The translations under genes were made by a program, and so were the position numbers. The notes below the pieces were generated by a model that did no database searches, was not told where the DNA came from, and saw nothing but the letters and a program-made list of their open reading frames with translations. Shown piece after piece: positions 16,793 to 25,342 of a stretch of 64,000 bases of DNA (within the stretch, counting starts at the first letter, position 1; each line of letters opens with the position of its first letter). Source of the DNA: JAJYSO01 sp964586655 (GTDB lineage: Bacteria; Bacteroidota; Bacteroidia; Flavobacteriales; Flavobacteriaceae); contig CAZPGY010000002.1 in assembly GCA_964586655.1 (NCBI GenBank), positions 62,001 through 126,000 of the forward strand. Direction: 5' to 3'.

Positions 16793-17668
16793 TTATAATT
16801 TTTGTCCGTTAAAGGGATCGATCAACTTGTGGATATTACGCCCTAAACTATCAAAAATCCCAACCATTATCAACAACATCAGTCCCGGGAAAAATGCCAG
16901 CCACCACATGCCGGTAGAGAGATACCGCATCGACTCAGACAAAATGACACCAATCGCCGGTTGGTCTGAGGAGAGCCCAAATCCAAGGAAGGTAATGGCG
17001 GCCTCATGCAGAATCGCATGTGGAAACAGTAAAATAAACCCAACGACCAACTGTGGCATCAGATGCGGCAATCCGTGTTGCAAAGCAATGGCCCATTTTG
17101 ACTTGCCCATTTTTCGGGAGATCGCTACGTATTCCATGTTTTTTACCTGTATTACTTCGCTACGCAGTAATCGTGTTAACCGCGGCCAGTGTGACAGAGC
17201 GATGCCCACGACCACCCCTATATATCCACCACCGAGTGCAAAGGAGATTAAAATCAAAATCACCAAGTGCGGAAGACCGAGAAAAAGATCGATCAACCAA
17301 GTTACAATGCTATCCATGATTTTGCTATAGGCAGCGGCCAAACTAAACATTAAAGCAATGAGCACGCTGGCTAAAGCGGCCAATAGTCCGATGCCAAAAC
17401 TCAGGCTAAGTCCTTTAACCGTACGAATCAGCATATCCCGTCCCAGCCAATCGGTTCCAAAAGGATGTGCCCAAGACGGCGCCTGGTTTTTGATTTGAAA
17501 ATCAACCCCCGCTCCATCGGGAAAAATCAATAAACTGGAAACGAGTAAAGCGGTCAATAATATGCCGGCAAAAATAATAGCCGTCATGGCTTGCCGTCGA
17601 GGATTCCATGCCTTTGCAAGAGCGGTCGTGCGTTGTCGAATGATATTTTGATCCTTCATAGATTCCAT
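16793..17668 (-). CDS. ABC transporter permease (NikC/DppC-like)
   Basis: 291-residue inner-membrane permease with about five to six hydrophobic helices. A soluble N-terminal segment (ALAKAWNPRRQAM) precedes the first helix, and the periplasmic sequence HPFGTDWLGRDML is typical of DppC/NikC proteins. The cytoplasmic EAA-type loop that contacts the ATPase is seen in the region VIQVKNMEYVAISRKMGKSK. Its start overlaps the end of the other permease gene by 13 nt, showing translational coupling. Confidence 0.92.
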   Translation of the reverse strand: MESMKDQNIIRQRTTALAKAWNPRRQAMTAIIFAGILLTALLVSSLLIFPDGAGVDFQIKNQAPSWAHPFGTDWLGRDMLIRTVKGLSLSFGIGLLAALASVLIALMFSLAAAYSKIMDSIVTWLIDLFLGLPHLVILILISFALGGGYIGVVVGIALSHWPRLTRLLRSEVIQVKNMEYVAISRKMGKSKWAIALQHGLPHLMPQLVVGFILLFPHAILHEAAITFLGFGLSSDQPAIGVILSESMRYLSTGMWWLAFFPGLMLLIMVGIFDSLGRNIHKLIDPFNGQKL

Positions 17669-18642
17669 TTTCTTTTAATCCGTGGATCAATGATGGGATA
17701 CAGCAAATCTGCTATTAGGTTGCCGACGAAAATAAACACCACACTAAACAGCGTGATGCCCAGCAAAAGGGGGACATCGCCTCCGAGTCCGGCTTCGACC
17801 ACGGCTTTCCCCAAACCGGGATAGGAAAACACTTGTTCGGCCAGGATGGCTCCGCCAAAAAGCTCTCCAAAGGAAGCAAAATGTAGTGATATGGCCGGCA
17901 AGGAGACATTTCGCAGACCGTGTCGCCACAGCAGAGTTAATCCACGTTCTCCTTTCGCTCGTGCATATCTGACATATTCACTGTTTAAAATATCAATCAT
18001 TTTTTCACGCGTGTGCAGCGCAACATTGGCAACACCTAAAATACTTAAAGTCAAGGCCGGTAAAAACAAGTGTTGAAGTCGCTCCCCAAGGCTGACTTGC
18101 TCTGTCAACTGTCCGATGGGGGTAGACAATCCCACGGGAAACCAACCCAAGCCGACGGCAAAAAACATCAACAACAACAAGCCCAACCAAAAGGCGGGCG
18201 TGGAAGCCATCGTAAAACAATACCCCTTGATTAATCGATCCCCAAAAGTGCCCTCACGCATTCCTGCGATGATGCCCAACAAAAAACCCAAAAGCCCTGA
18301 AAACACCCAGGCAATTCCCATCAAAGCAAAGGAAGCCATAAACCGATTGGCTATAATGTCAATCACGGGCTTGCGATAGATCAAAGAGGTGCCCAAATTC
18401 CCATGAAGCACTGCACTGGCCCAACTGATATAACGCTCAGGCAGCGGTTCATCAAGTCCCCAATATTCCTCAATCTGTGCGCGTTGCTCCGGACTTACCT
18501 TGGTCATGTCCGCTCCGATATATGCTCGAACCGGATCCACCGGCGAGTAGCTGACCAACAAAAAAGCAAGCAGGCTAATCGCAAAAAGCAGGCTCACTAA
18601 TTTGCCGAGTTTTTTAATACCAAATTTTAAAATTGGAGACAA
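17656..18642 (-). CDS. ABC transporter permease (NikB/DppB-like)
   Basis: Inner-membrane permease of about 328 residues with six hydrophobic segments and the PVDPVRAYIG motif after the first helix that is typical of NikB/DppB. The EAA-like loop is in YVRYARAKGERGLTLLWRHG. The frame is open up to an ATG at 18717, but that would overlap the upstream binding-protein gene by 68 nt. A TTG at 18642 lies 7 nt after that gene's stop codon and gives the usual NikB N-terminus, so I place the start there. It forms the heterodimeric channel with the NikC-like permease. Confidence 0.88.
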   Translation of the reverse strand: MSPILKFGIKKLGKLVSLLFAISLLAFLLVSYSPVDPVRAYIGADMTKVSPEQRAQIEEYWGLDEPLPERYISWASAVLHGNLGTSLIYRKPVIDIIANRFMASFALMGIAWVFSGLLGFLLGIIAGMREGTFGDRLIKGYCFTMASTPAFWLGLLLLMFFAVGLGWFPVGLSTPIGQLTEQVSLGERLQHLFLPALTLSILGVANVALHTREKMIDILNSEYVRYARAKGERGLTLLWRHGLRNVSLPAISLHFASFGELFGGAILAEQVFSYPGLGKAVVEAGLGGDVPLLLGITLFSVVFIFVGNLIADLLYPIIDPRIKRKWNL

Positions 18643-18649
18643 GAATACT

Positions 18650-20257
18650 TTATTTAGCGTTATTGTTTTTATAATGCCATTGCAAAATGGAGGCAGTAAT
18701 AGGCCAACCATGACCATGAGGCTGTATTTTTTGTTCGCCTATGACCAAGTTTTGATCAATGAAATAGAGGTGATCGAGATTGACCAACCACACCCAGACC
18801 GCATCTCCCTTAGCTGAAAATCCGGTGGTGCCATCCCACTGCGCTTTTTTCCAGTAGTTCATGGCTTTTTTTCTGGACGTTGCATGTAAGGCTTTATTCA
18901 AGTATTTATCGACGGTAGAATCTGAATAATAATTGACATTATAGAGTCCTTCTCCGCGGGTGGTACTGCTAAAAGTACGGTACATTTCGAGGGGAGTGTG
19001 ACTGCCTAATCCAAACAAAACGGGATGAGCATGCATTAATTTTCGCAATTCGTTCCAGCTTTTTCTTTTGGTTTCCACCTTCACACCTAAAGGTTTAACC
19101 ATATCGGCAAAGGCGATTGCCAAGGATTGCCGCACCGGATCATTAGACGGATAGAACAGCGTGAATTTGGCCTGAAGTCCGTTTTTCTCCCGGATTCCGT
19201 TAGCATTGGGAAGCCATCCGGCGTTGGTAAGCATTTTTTTTGCTTTTTCCATTTTTCCATCTTCGATTACCGTTTTAGGATTCCACCAGGGCAGATGATC
19301 AGCAACGGTATATGCCGGTTTTCCATAACCTTCTAATACACCATCGACTAATGCCTGACGATCTACAGCAATATTGAGTGCTTTACGAATGACCTGATGA
19401 GCCGTGACATCATTTCCGATGGGATATCCCTTTTTTGTCTTTTTACCGGTATTGGGCAAATAGGGCATCACAATTCCCCGATTGTCCACGCTCTTAACCG
19501 GGACCAACCGCATACCGTCTATTTTTTCGTCGGAAAAAGCCGGCGGTATAGCCACTACATCTACTTTTCCTGCCTTAGCCGCAGCAAATCCGGCATCTTT
19601 GGAAAGAAATAAAAAAGTTAGTTTTTTAAAATAGGGTGTTTTCCCATAATAGTAGGGGTTGGCTTTGACAATCAGCTGTTGCCCTTTATTCCACTGTACC
19701 ATCTGATAAGGACCGGAGCCGATGGGATGGGCTCCATAAGACTGGTCGTAAGCGTGTTTGGGGACAATCCCGAGTTTAATCAGGTGATAGATAAACGTGG
19801 AATTGGGTTTCTTGAGGGTAAATTGAACTTGTTGAGGCCCTATTTTTTCGATAGATTTAAGGTTCGTCAAATCGATGACGGAACGGCTATTTTTAGCAGT
19901 CTTAAAGGTAAAGATTACATCGGCAATGGTCAAGGGCTTTCCGTCTGAAAATTTTACATCGTCCCGAATGGTAACCGTCCACTGCAAACCGTCGTCACTC
20001 ACTTGATGAGCCACCGCCAGGTCGTTAATCACCTTAAAATTGGCGTCGTATTTGAGTAGTGTACTCTGAAAAAGTGGTGCCCCATATCGTCCCCATCCGG
20101 TGGTGGGGTCAAAACCGGTATTGGGTTCTCCGCCAATGGCTAATACCAGCTTTCGATCTGGATTGGTATCACTTTTTTTTTCGGTAGACTGGCAAGAGGT
20201 CATCACAAAAATGCCCCCCAACAGAACGAGCATGATCAAATAATGTTTTCTATGCAT
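18650..20257 (-). CDS. ABC transporter substrate-binding lipoprotein (NikA/SBP_bac_5 family)
   Basis: 535-residue binding protein, first gene of the importer operon. The N-terminus is a lipoprotein signal with lipobox MTSC, acylated at C22. The rest has the SBP_bac_5 pattern of the dipeptide/nickel class (FTFKTAKN, IGSGPYQMVQWNKGQQL, ALNIAVDRQALVDG). Nickel specificity is inferred from the neighbourhood (nikR, urease), because peptide, nickel and opine-metal binding proteins look alike. The promoter box and a palindrome at 20272-20286 lie immediately upstream, suggesting metal control of the operon. Confidence 0.9.
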   Translation of the reverse strand: MHRKHYLIMLVLLGGIFVMTSCQSTEKKSDTNPDRKLVLAIGGEPNTGFDPTTGWGRYGAPLFQSTLLKYDANFKVINDLAVAHQVSDDGLQWTVTIRDDVKFSDGKPLTIADVIFTFKTAKNSRSVIDLTNLKSIEKIGPQQVQFTLKKPNSTFIYHLIKLGIVPKHAYDQSYGAHPIGSGPYQMVQWNKGQQLIVKANPYYYGKTPYFKKLTFLFLSKDAGFAAAKAGKVDVVAIPPAFSDEKIDGMRLVPVKSVDNRGIVMPYLPNTGKKTKKGYPIGNDVTAHQVIRKALNIAVDRQALVDGVLEGYGKPAYTVADHLPWWNPKTVIEDGKMEKAKKMLTNAGWLPNANGIREKNGLQAKFTLFYPSNDPVRQSLAIAFADMVKPLGVKVETKRKSWNELRKLMHAHPVLFGLGSHTPLEMYRTFSSTTRGEGLYNVNYYSDSTVDKYLNKALHATSRKKAMNYWKKAQWDGTTGFSAKGDAVWVWLVNLDHLYFIDQNLVIGEQKIQPHGHGWPITASILQWHYKNNNAK

Positions 20258-20271
20258 TTTAAATCGTTTAA

Positions 20272-20286
20272 AATCGTAATACGATT
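20272..20286. promoter_or_regulatory. Candidate metal-responsive operator at the ABC importer operon start
   Basis: Perfect palindrome AATCGTA-A-TACGATT, placed just downstream of the -7 box, over the expected transcription start. It shares GTAATAC with the palindrome on the TonB receptor promoter. A further GTAATAC copy lies at 20381-20387 without a full palindrome. Confidence 0.55.
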
Positions 20287-20291
20287 AATGA

Positions 20292-20299
20292 CAAAGATA
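20292..20299 (-). promoter_or_regulatory. -7 box of the nickel-type ABC operon (TATCTTTG)
   Basis: Exact TAnnTTTG match on the minus strand, 35 nt before the start codon of the binding-protein gene. A TTTG at 20315-20318 is only 15 nt away, shorter than the usual spacing. Confidence 0.6.
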
Positions 20300-20694
20300 A
20301 TATTATTCGATGACCAAACATAACAGTCTCCTTTTTTTTGAGTTGGCAAATCACCGATATGAAAAATTTACATCACAATAGTAATACAATGGCCATTTCT
20401 GTATAAAATCGGAAAGTTCATTGATTAACCAAACAGGCACAAAACGCCTGAAGGCTGTTTTACTACCGAGATGAGATACTAATTGATCCAATATCGATGT
20501 CTAATACCGTAATGATAAGTTAAAGGGATTGATTTTTAGTCTATAAAATTTTCATTTCGTATAAATTCCAAAAAATACTCATCATAGCTATGACTATGTC
20601 TGCGGCTTTTGTCTTGACCTTTGAAATTTATCCTATGAATATTTAGCCCCATTTATAAATCACTTTGACATTAGTATTCGATGTTTTTTATAAA
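20300..20694. other. Intergenic region between the EamA transporter and the ABC operon
   Basis: About 400 bp without a credible gene. It contains one extra GTAATAC word (20381-20387) and a small CAGGC/GCCTG hairpin (20434-20450) that might end the EamA transporter message, although no long T run follows. Nothing else is recognisable. Confidence 0.4.
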
Positions 20695-21738
20695 TTAAGT
20701 GACGCCTTGGTCCTCCATCTCCTCATCTTGCTCTTTTTGGAATCGGGCCAAAAGTGGTTTGTGGAGTTCATTTTGAATAGCGACGGCACCAAGAACAATA
20801 ATGATTCCGATAACTTGAAGCATTGTAGCTGTTTCGCCGTGTGTAAATCCGGCAACAATAACAGTAGTTACGGGGCTTAACAACAATAGACCTGCTACGG
20901 TTGTAGGGTGCATATTAACAGAGCCGATTTGCACAAAGACCCAAGCCATGGCATGTCCAATAATACCCAAGGCAATAATCCAGAGCCAATTGGTCATTGT
21001 AATTGGATCTCCCAACATGGTTTCGGGATGTGTTGGAAGTGCTCCATTAATCAGTACTCCATTTGCAATATCAAAACCGCGATCGGAGATAAAAAACATT
21101 GAAATTGTTTGTGGAATCAATTGTGCCAAGAAAACCCACATCAGAGGCTGCACATACCGCCCCGGATTTGTAGTTCCCGCCTTTCTGCTCGTAAAAAGGT
21201 AAACCCCATAACACAATCCTGAAAGAGATCCCAACATGGTTCCCAAAATTGCCGTTGGAATACCATATATAGTTGCCGGGCCTTCACTTGGTGCGCCATC
21301 AAAAATCCCTCCGGTCATCACAATTCCTAAAAGCATAACAGGCACCAGAATCCAAAAGGATTTCTTGGGTTTAAATTTATCAAAAATCATCGCCAAACCG
21401 GGTAATATAATAATCTGAAGGTTAAGCAACACGGAAGAAATTCCGGCTCCGACATAAAAAATCGCATAATTCCAAGCCACCATATCAATACCCAAAAACA
21501 CTCCTGCAAGGATAGCTATAAAAAAACCTTGTTTACTGAGCATGCCTTTTCTCTTAATTTCATAGAGGGCAAAGGGTATCAGTGAAACAAAAGCAATGGC
21601 ACACCGCAAAAAGGCGGAAGTGGAGGGTTCAAAATTGGCTTCTTTGACCATAATAGCCGAAAAAGCGAGCGCAAGAATCCCAAGCATTAGAATAATAAAG
21701 GCTTTGGGGCCGCTCATTATTTTTTTGGCATTGGGCAT
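20695..21738 (-). CDS. EamA/DMT-family transporter
   Basis: 347-residue inner-membrane protein with ten hydrophobic segments arranged as two EamA repeats, the layout of drug/metabolite transporters. The first repeat begins LGILALAFSAIMVKEANFEPS, and the second ends in an acidic cytoplasmic tail. The substrate is unknown. It lies between the nickel-type importer and the urease operon, all on the minus strand. In Pseudomonas aeruginosa an EamA protein (CntI) exports the metallophore pseudopaline, so an export role linked to metal uptake is possible here but unproven, since no metallophore synthesis genes are seen. Confidence 0.88.
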   Translation of the reverse strand: MPNAKKIMSGPKAFIILMLGILALAFSAIMVKEANFEPSTSAFLRCAIAFVSLIPFALYEIKRKGMLSKQGFFIAILAGVFLGIDMVAWNYAIFYVGAGISSVLLNLQIIILPGLAMIFDKFKPKKSFWILVPVMLLGIVMTGGIFDGAPSEGPATIYGIPTAILGTMLGSLSGLCYGVYLFTSRKAGTTNPGRYVQPLMWVFLAQLIPQTISMFFISDRGFDIANGVLINGALPTHPETMLGDPITMTNWLWIIALGIIGHAMAWVFVQIGSVNMHPTTVAGLLLLSPVTTVIVAGFTHGETATMLQVIGIIIVLGAVAIQNELHKPLLARFQKEQDEEMEDQGVT

Positions 21739-21801
21739 GACGCTGGAATTTTGCTTGTCAAAACACGTTATTCCTAAAATATGAAAAATAAAAGGAAATA
21801 A

Positions 21802-22542
21802 CTAAAAATACCTCTTAAATTTCCTCCAATAGATGACAAACATATCGTAGAACAGGTAAAAAAGAAGGGTGAAAATGGCAAGCCAAAGCACTTTAATCTG
21901 AAAATTAAAAACGGTATACCCCAATCCGCCTGCAGTACCGCCCAAGAAAAAGAAGACAATGATATTGAAATGAATTTTCACTTGTTGGTTGAGTCGTTTC
22001 CGCTCTTTATCCTTTCGTCGCACGACAATATCAGCCATCTCAATGCCCAAATCGGTAAATAATCCGGTCAAGTGTGTCGTACGGACAATCGCTTTTGAAA
22101 TATGAGTAACATAGGCATTTTGCATTCCCATGGCAAAGAGCAACAAGTCTGCAATAAGATTGGGATCGGGTTGGGTTTGTTGTGTTTTTAAAAGTATGAC
22201 CGCCAAAATAATCAGCACTTCCAGCATCACCGGAATCACATAAACATTGATATTTTTCATCTTTTTGAAAAACCCCAAAATCAATCCGGAAGAAAAGGCT
22301 CCCCAAAAAAAGAACAAGATATAAATCAGGAAATTGATGCCTGCCCAATAATTGGCATTGTTGAACTCGTTGATAAACATCGCAAAATGGCCGGTCACAT
22401 TGGTCGTTAGCCGTGAGATGGCCAGAAAACCGGCAATATTGACGATTCCGGCCACAAAAGAAAGTAAAATAGCATTCCTAAAATGGTCAGTTTTGGTGCG
22501 ATGCGCCCCTCGAGAGCTAAATACGTCTTTAAAATTCCTCAA
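21802..22542 (-). CDS. DUF1275 (YoaK-like) membrane protein
   Basis: 246-residue integral membrane protein of the DUF1275 family with six predicted helices; no reaction is established for the family. The segment VAGIVNIAGFLAISRLTTNV followed by TGHF is characteristic, as is FAMGMQNAYVTHISKAIVRT with THLTG. The start is a TTG at 22542, since no ATG is in frame close by. It sits between the EamA gene and ureD. Co-function with urease is only suggested by position. Confidence 0.88.
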   Translation of the reverse strand: MRNFKDVFSSRGAHRTKTDHFRNAILLSFVAGIVNIAGFLAISRLTTNVTGHFAMFINEFNNANYWAGINFLIYILFFFWGAFSSGLILGFFKKMKNINVYVIPVMLEVLIILAVILLKTQQTQPDPNLIADLLLFAMGMQNAYVTHISKAIVRTTHLTGLFTDLGIEMADIVVRRKDKERKRLNQQVKIHFNIIVFFFLGGTAGGLGYTVFNFQIKVLWLAIFTLLFYLFYDMFVIYWRKFKRYF

Positions 22543-22853
22543 AATGATTTATTTACAATCGAATATCTGTCTGCTTCTCTGCGGTGGAAAATCTAACTCA
22601 TTGACCACAGTTGTGCCACAAATATTTTTAGCAACGCTCCTATGGCCATGGTTGTTTATTCCTTTTAACAAGAATCGACATCTTTTGGATTGGGCATCAA
22701 CTCATAAAACTCTAAATTACAAAATTAATAAAAAAACCAAGTGAGTAGAAAGTCAACGGAATTTATACCAATTGAACTGCAAACTGGTATTAAAACCAGC
22801 ACAGAACACCGATAGAATCCTTAGATATAGCGCTCACTATAACCTATTTTCGG
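22543..22853. other. Intergenic region between ureD and the DUF1275 gene
   Basis: 311 bp with short open frames but no supported gene. A small hairpin CTGGT-ATTAAA-ACCAG lies at 22784-22799, downstream of the ureD end on the minus strand, and could weakly terminate the urease transcript. Nothing else stands out. Confidence 0.35.
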
Positions 22854-23600
22854 CTATTGCAGCAATTCCTTTTTCCACTTTTCAAAAACAGGCATCACGA
22901 TTTTCTCGGTGAGGTGAGCGGCTTCAGCAATCGCTCGATAAACCGTACCCTCGGTTGCCAAATCGAGTCGATGCGGATCTTTTTCTACTCCCTCTGTAGG
23001 TCGAAATCCTAAGGCCAGAACGGTGTTGACCACTTTTGAGGATCCGATAATTCCCGGTAATTTTCGGGTTTTGGGAGTAACCGCCAATTCTTCTACCAAG
23101 CATTCTTTCCCTTGCGCATCCACGGCACGCAATCGGTTATTCAAATGAATTTCCTGCTCTCCGGATCGTCCCAATACAATTTCTTCTTTAAAAAGCAAGC
23201 GTGCTTTTTCTCCCAGGGTTATGGAGACGGTTCGCCAGGGATTGGCGCCTTCGGCAGCTACAAATTCAGCGCCTTGCCAAATCAATGTAGCTTCATCTTC
23301 CAGTGTAATATTCAAATGATATTCAGCGCGTTTGCCATAAGCATTATAAGCTACCATTCCTGAGGGCTCCAACATATCTAAAACAACACCACTGCCTATA
23401 CGTACATTTATTTCCGCACGATCGCCACCTAACAATGGCATGTGAACGCCCAGTAAACCAATGCGTATATAAGCGCCGGAGGTTTGCATTAACCGCCCTC
23501 CGGCGTGATGTCCCTGATCCAATGTCGTTAATTGAGCGCGACCGTCCACTAAATCTACGGCAATGCGCGTGGGGCGCGTCTTTATAAGTTCCTCTTGCAC
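22854..23600 (-). CDS. ureD: Urease accessory protein UreD (UreH)
   Basis: 248-residue scaffold protein that, with UreF and UreG, delivers nickel and CO2 to apo-urease. Recognisable UreD features are the early GGRLMQTSGAYIRIGLLGVH region (in place of the more usual DKGHRGGLL) and the central acidic NPWRTVSITLGEKA block. The start is a GTG at 23600, 10 nt after the ureG stop codon. It is the last gene of the urease operon. Confidence 0.93.
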   Translation of the reverse strand: MQEELIKTRPTRIAVDLVDGRAQLTTLDQGHHAGGRLMQTSGAYIRIGLLGVHMPLLGGDRAEINVRIGSGVVLDMLEPSGMVAYNAYGKRAEYHLNITLEDEATLIWQGAEFVAAEGANPWRTVSITLGEKARLLFKEEIVLGRSGEQEIHLNNRLRAVDAQGKECLVEELAVTPKTRKLPGIIGSSKVVNTVLALGFRPTEGVEKDPHRLDLATEGTVYRAIAEAAHLTEKIVMPVFEKWKKELLQ

Positions 23601-23610
23601 AGGCTATAGA

Positions 23611-24327
23611 TTAATGATGATGATGGTGGTGATGATCGCCCTCTTCTTTAGGATGCAGATGTGGCGCCATAGGGCCCGGATCGATGGGAACGTGTTTTCC
23701 TTCAATATAATTTTGGTGTAATTTTCGTGTCCAATCGCACAGTTGTTGGATAGACTGATCATTTTTTTGGGATAAGGCTAAAATAGGGGCGCCTTCGCGT
23801 TCCTTGCTTGCATCAGAAACCATTTGCTCTACATCTACATTGACGTATTCTGCAATATCAGTCTTATTGATTACCAACAAATCGGCTCGTTCTACGCCGG
23901 GGCCGCCTTTTCGGGCTACATCGCCACCTCCGGCTACATCGAGTACAAAAATTTGTGCATCTACCAAAGCGGGGGAAAAAGTTGCTGTCAAATTATCTCC
24001 TCCACTTTCAATTAGAACGATGTCTAAGGGCGCAAAATCTTTTTCCAGATCTTCAACGGCTATTCTATTCATCGTCACATCATCGCGAATGGCTGTATGC
24101 GGACAGGATCCGGTTTCTACGGCACGAATACGCTCAGTGTCCAAGACGCCGGCTGATTTCAAAAATCGAGCGTCTTCATCGGTGTAGATGTCATTGGTGA
24201 TGACCCCCAATTCAAATTCTTTTCCTAAATGGCGGCAGATGCTTGCCACAATTGTACTTTTTCCGGTACCAACGGGGCCTACCACGCCAAGGCGTAAGGC
24301 TCTTTTTCCATTATTTTGTTTAGTCAT
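23611..24327 (-). CDS. ureG: Urease accessory GTPase UreG with C-terminal polyhistidine tail
   Basis: 238-residue SIMIBI-class GTPase that supplies GTP hydrolysis and nickel during urease maturation. The P-loop is GPVGTGKS (17-24), and the invariant metal-binding C75-P76-H77 is present, equivalent to the CPH motif of other UreG proteins. Unusually, the protein ends with seven consecutive His residues (232-238), preceded by APHLHPKEEGD. His-rich segments are normally on UreE, which is missing here, so the tail may provide nickel storage in its place. The 324-bp gap to ureF is filled by palindromic repeats. Confidence 0.97.
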   Translation of the reverse strand: MTKQNNGKRALRLGVVGPVGTGKSTIVASICRHLGKEFELGVITNDIYTDEDARFLKSAGVLDTERIRAVETGSCPHTAIRDDVTMNRIAVEDLEKDFAPLDIVLIESGGDNLTATFSPALVDAQIFVLDVAGGGDVARKGGPGVERADLLVINKTDIAEYVNVDVEQMVSDASKEREGAPILALSQKNDQSIQQLCDWTRKLHQNYIEGKHVPIDPGPMAPHLHPKEEGDHHHHHHH

Positions 24328-24344
24328 AATTATTTTATTTTTGT

Positions 24345-24646
24345 TTATCTCATTTTATAAATTCTTCTATCGAATCCCTCTGCGTGCTTTGCGTGTTTGT
24401 CCCTTTGCGCGCTCTGCGCGAATTTTTCTGAGGGTTTCACGCGAAGAACGCAAAGTTTTTACGCAAAGAACGCGAAGGTGTCAGAGTTCATGTTTTATAC
24501 GTTTTTTCCATTTTATCTCATTTTATAAATTCTTCCATCGAATCCCTCTGCATGCTTTGCGTGTTTATCCCTTTGCGCGTTCTGCGTGAATTTTTCTAAG
24601 GGTTTCACGCGAAGAACGCAAAGTTTTTTCGCGCAAAGAGTGCAAA
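24345..24646. repeat. Two-copy palindromic CGCAAAG repeat inside the urease operon
   Basis: Copies at about 24345-24478 and 24513-24646 begin with the same TTATCTCATTTTATAAATTC and are nearly identical over about 134 bp, 168 bp apart. Each contains iterated CTTTGCG words in the left half and CGCAAAG words in the right half, making a long imperfect hairpin. The second copy reaches the ureF stop codon, and the last bases of ureF resemble the repeat edge. No gene is present between ureF and ureG. Confidence 0.85.
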
Positions 24647-24651
24647 ATTTT

Positions 24652-25329
24652 TCACGCCATAAATAAACGTTTATGCCGATAGGCGTGATCTTCCGCCCAA
24701 TGTTCCATCCACGGTGCACTGACAGCCGGCAAATCTTCGGGTTGTTCCACCTCTTGTGCAGCTTGAGCCACCACGGCAACCTCTTCACCAATATCCACCA
24801 GCCATTTGGTAACTATGGTAGGATCAGTGGGCAAGAGTTTTAGAACCGCTTCCGTAATGCGCTGCATATCATCATAGCAACAAGCGATAGCACAATTTTC
24901 CTCACTAACATTTAAAGCTTGTGCCAATACCCCTAAAGCCACTCCTCTTGATGGCGGACCGGCTAAATCATTCAGTAGTTGGATGCCGTAATCTTCTTCT
25001 TTAAGGCGATTGCCGAGGTACAAAATAGCCCTACCCATAAAATGAGAGGCTTTACGCTGTGCCGGAGAAGGCATACGTGCTGCCACTGAATGTTCTATAT
25101 TTTCCAATTCTATTTTATCGGTTTTTGCCTTGACGGCACGATATGCCAAAACGCAAGCTGCAGTTTCCATTTGAGTGGCCGTGTGCAGGCGCGCCGACAT
25201 ATAATCATAGGCATTATTTAAGGTCAATCCGGCAAAGACCGCCGGTTCTAAACCCGCTGAATCCGAATATCCACCGGTAGGCAATCGTCCATCAGCGAGT
25301 AATAGGGTATTAAAAAAGGAGTGATTCAT
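24652..25329 (-). CDS. ureF: Urease accessory protein UreF
   Basis: About 225-residue helical accessory protein that binds UreD and recruits UreG. The family start NTLLLADGRLPTGGYSDSAG is seen directly after the preferred ATG at 25329. A longer frame opens at 25380 inside ureC, but the sequence before M-N-H-S is not UreF-like, and the 25329 start leaves a clean 13-nt gap after ureC. The protein ends at the edge of the CGCAAAG repeats. Confidence 0.93.
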   Translation of the reverse strand: MNHSFFNTLLLADGRLPTGGYSDSAGLEPAVFAGLTLNNAYDYMSARLHTATQMETAACVLAYRAVKAKTDKIELENIEHSVAARMPSPAQRKASHFMGRAILYLGNRLKEEDYGIQLLNDLAGPPSRGVALGVLAQALNVSEENCAIACCYDDMQRITEAVLKLLPTDPTIVTKWLVDIGEEVAVVAQAAQEVEQPEDLPAVSAPWMEHWAEDHAYRHKRLFMA

Positions 25330-25342
25330 TGATAGAATACAA

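Noticed and set aside
20434..20450. Firm terminator after the EamA transporter gene
   Set aside because: The CAGGC/GCCTG stem is short, lies over 200 nt from the stop codon and lacks a T run; kept only as a remark.
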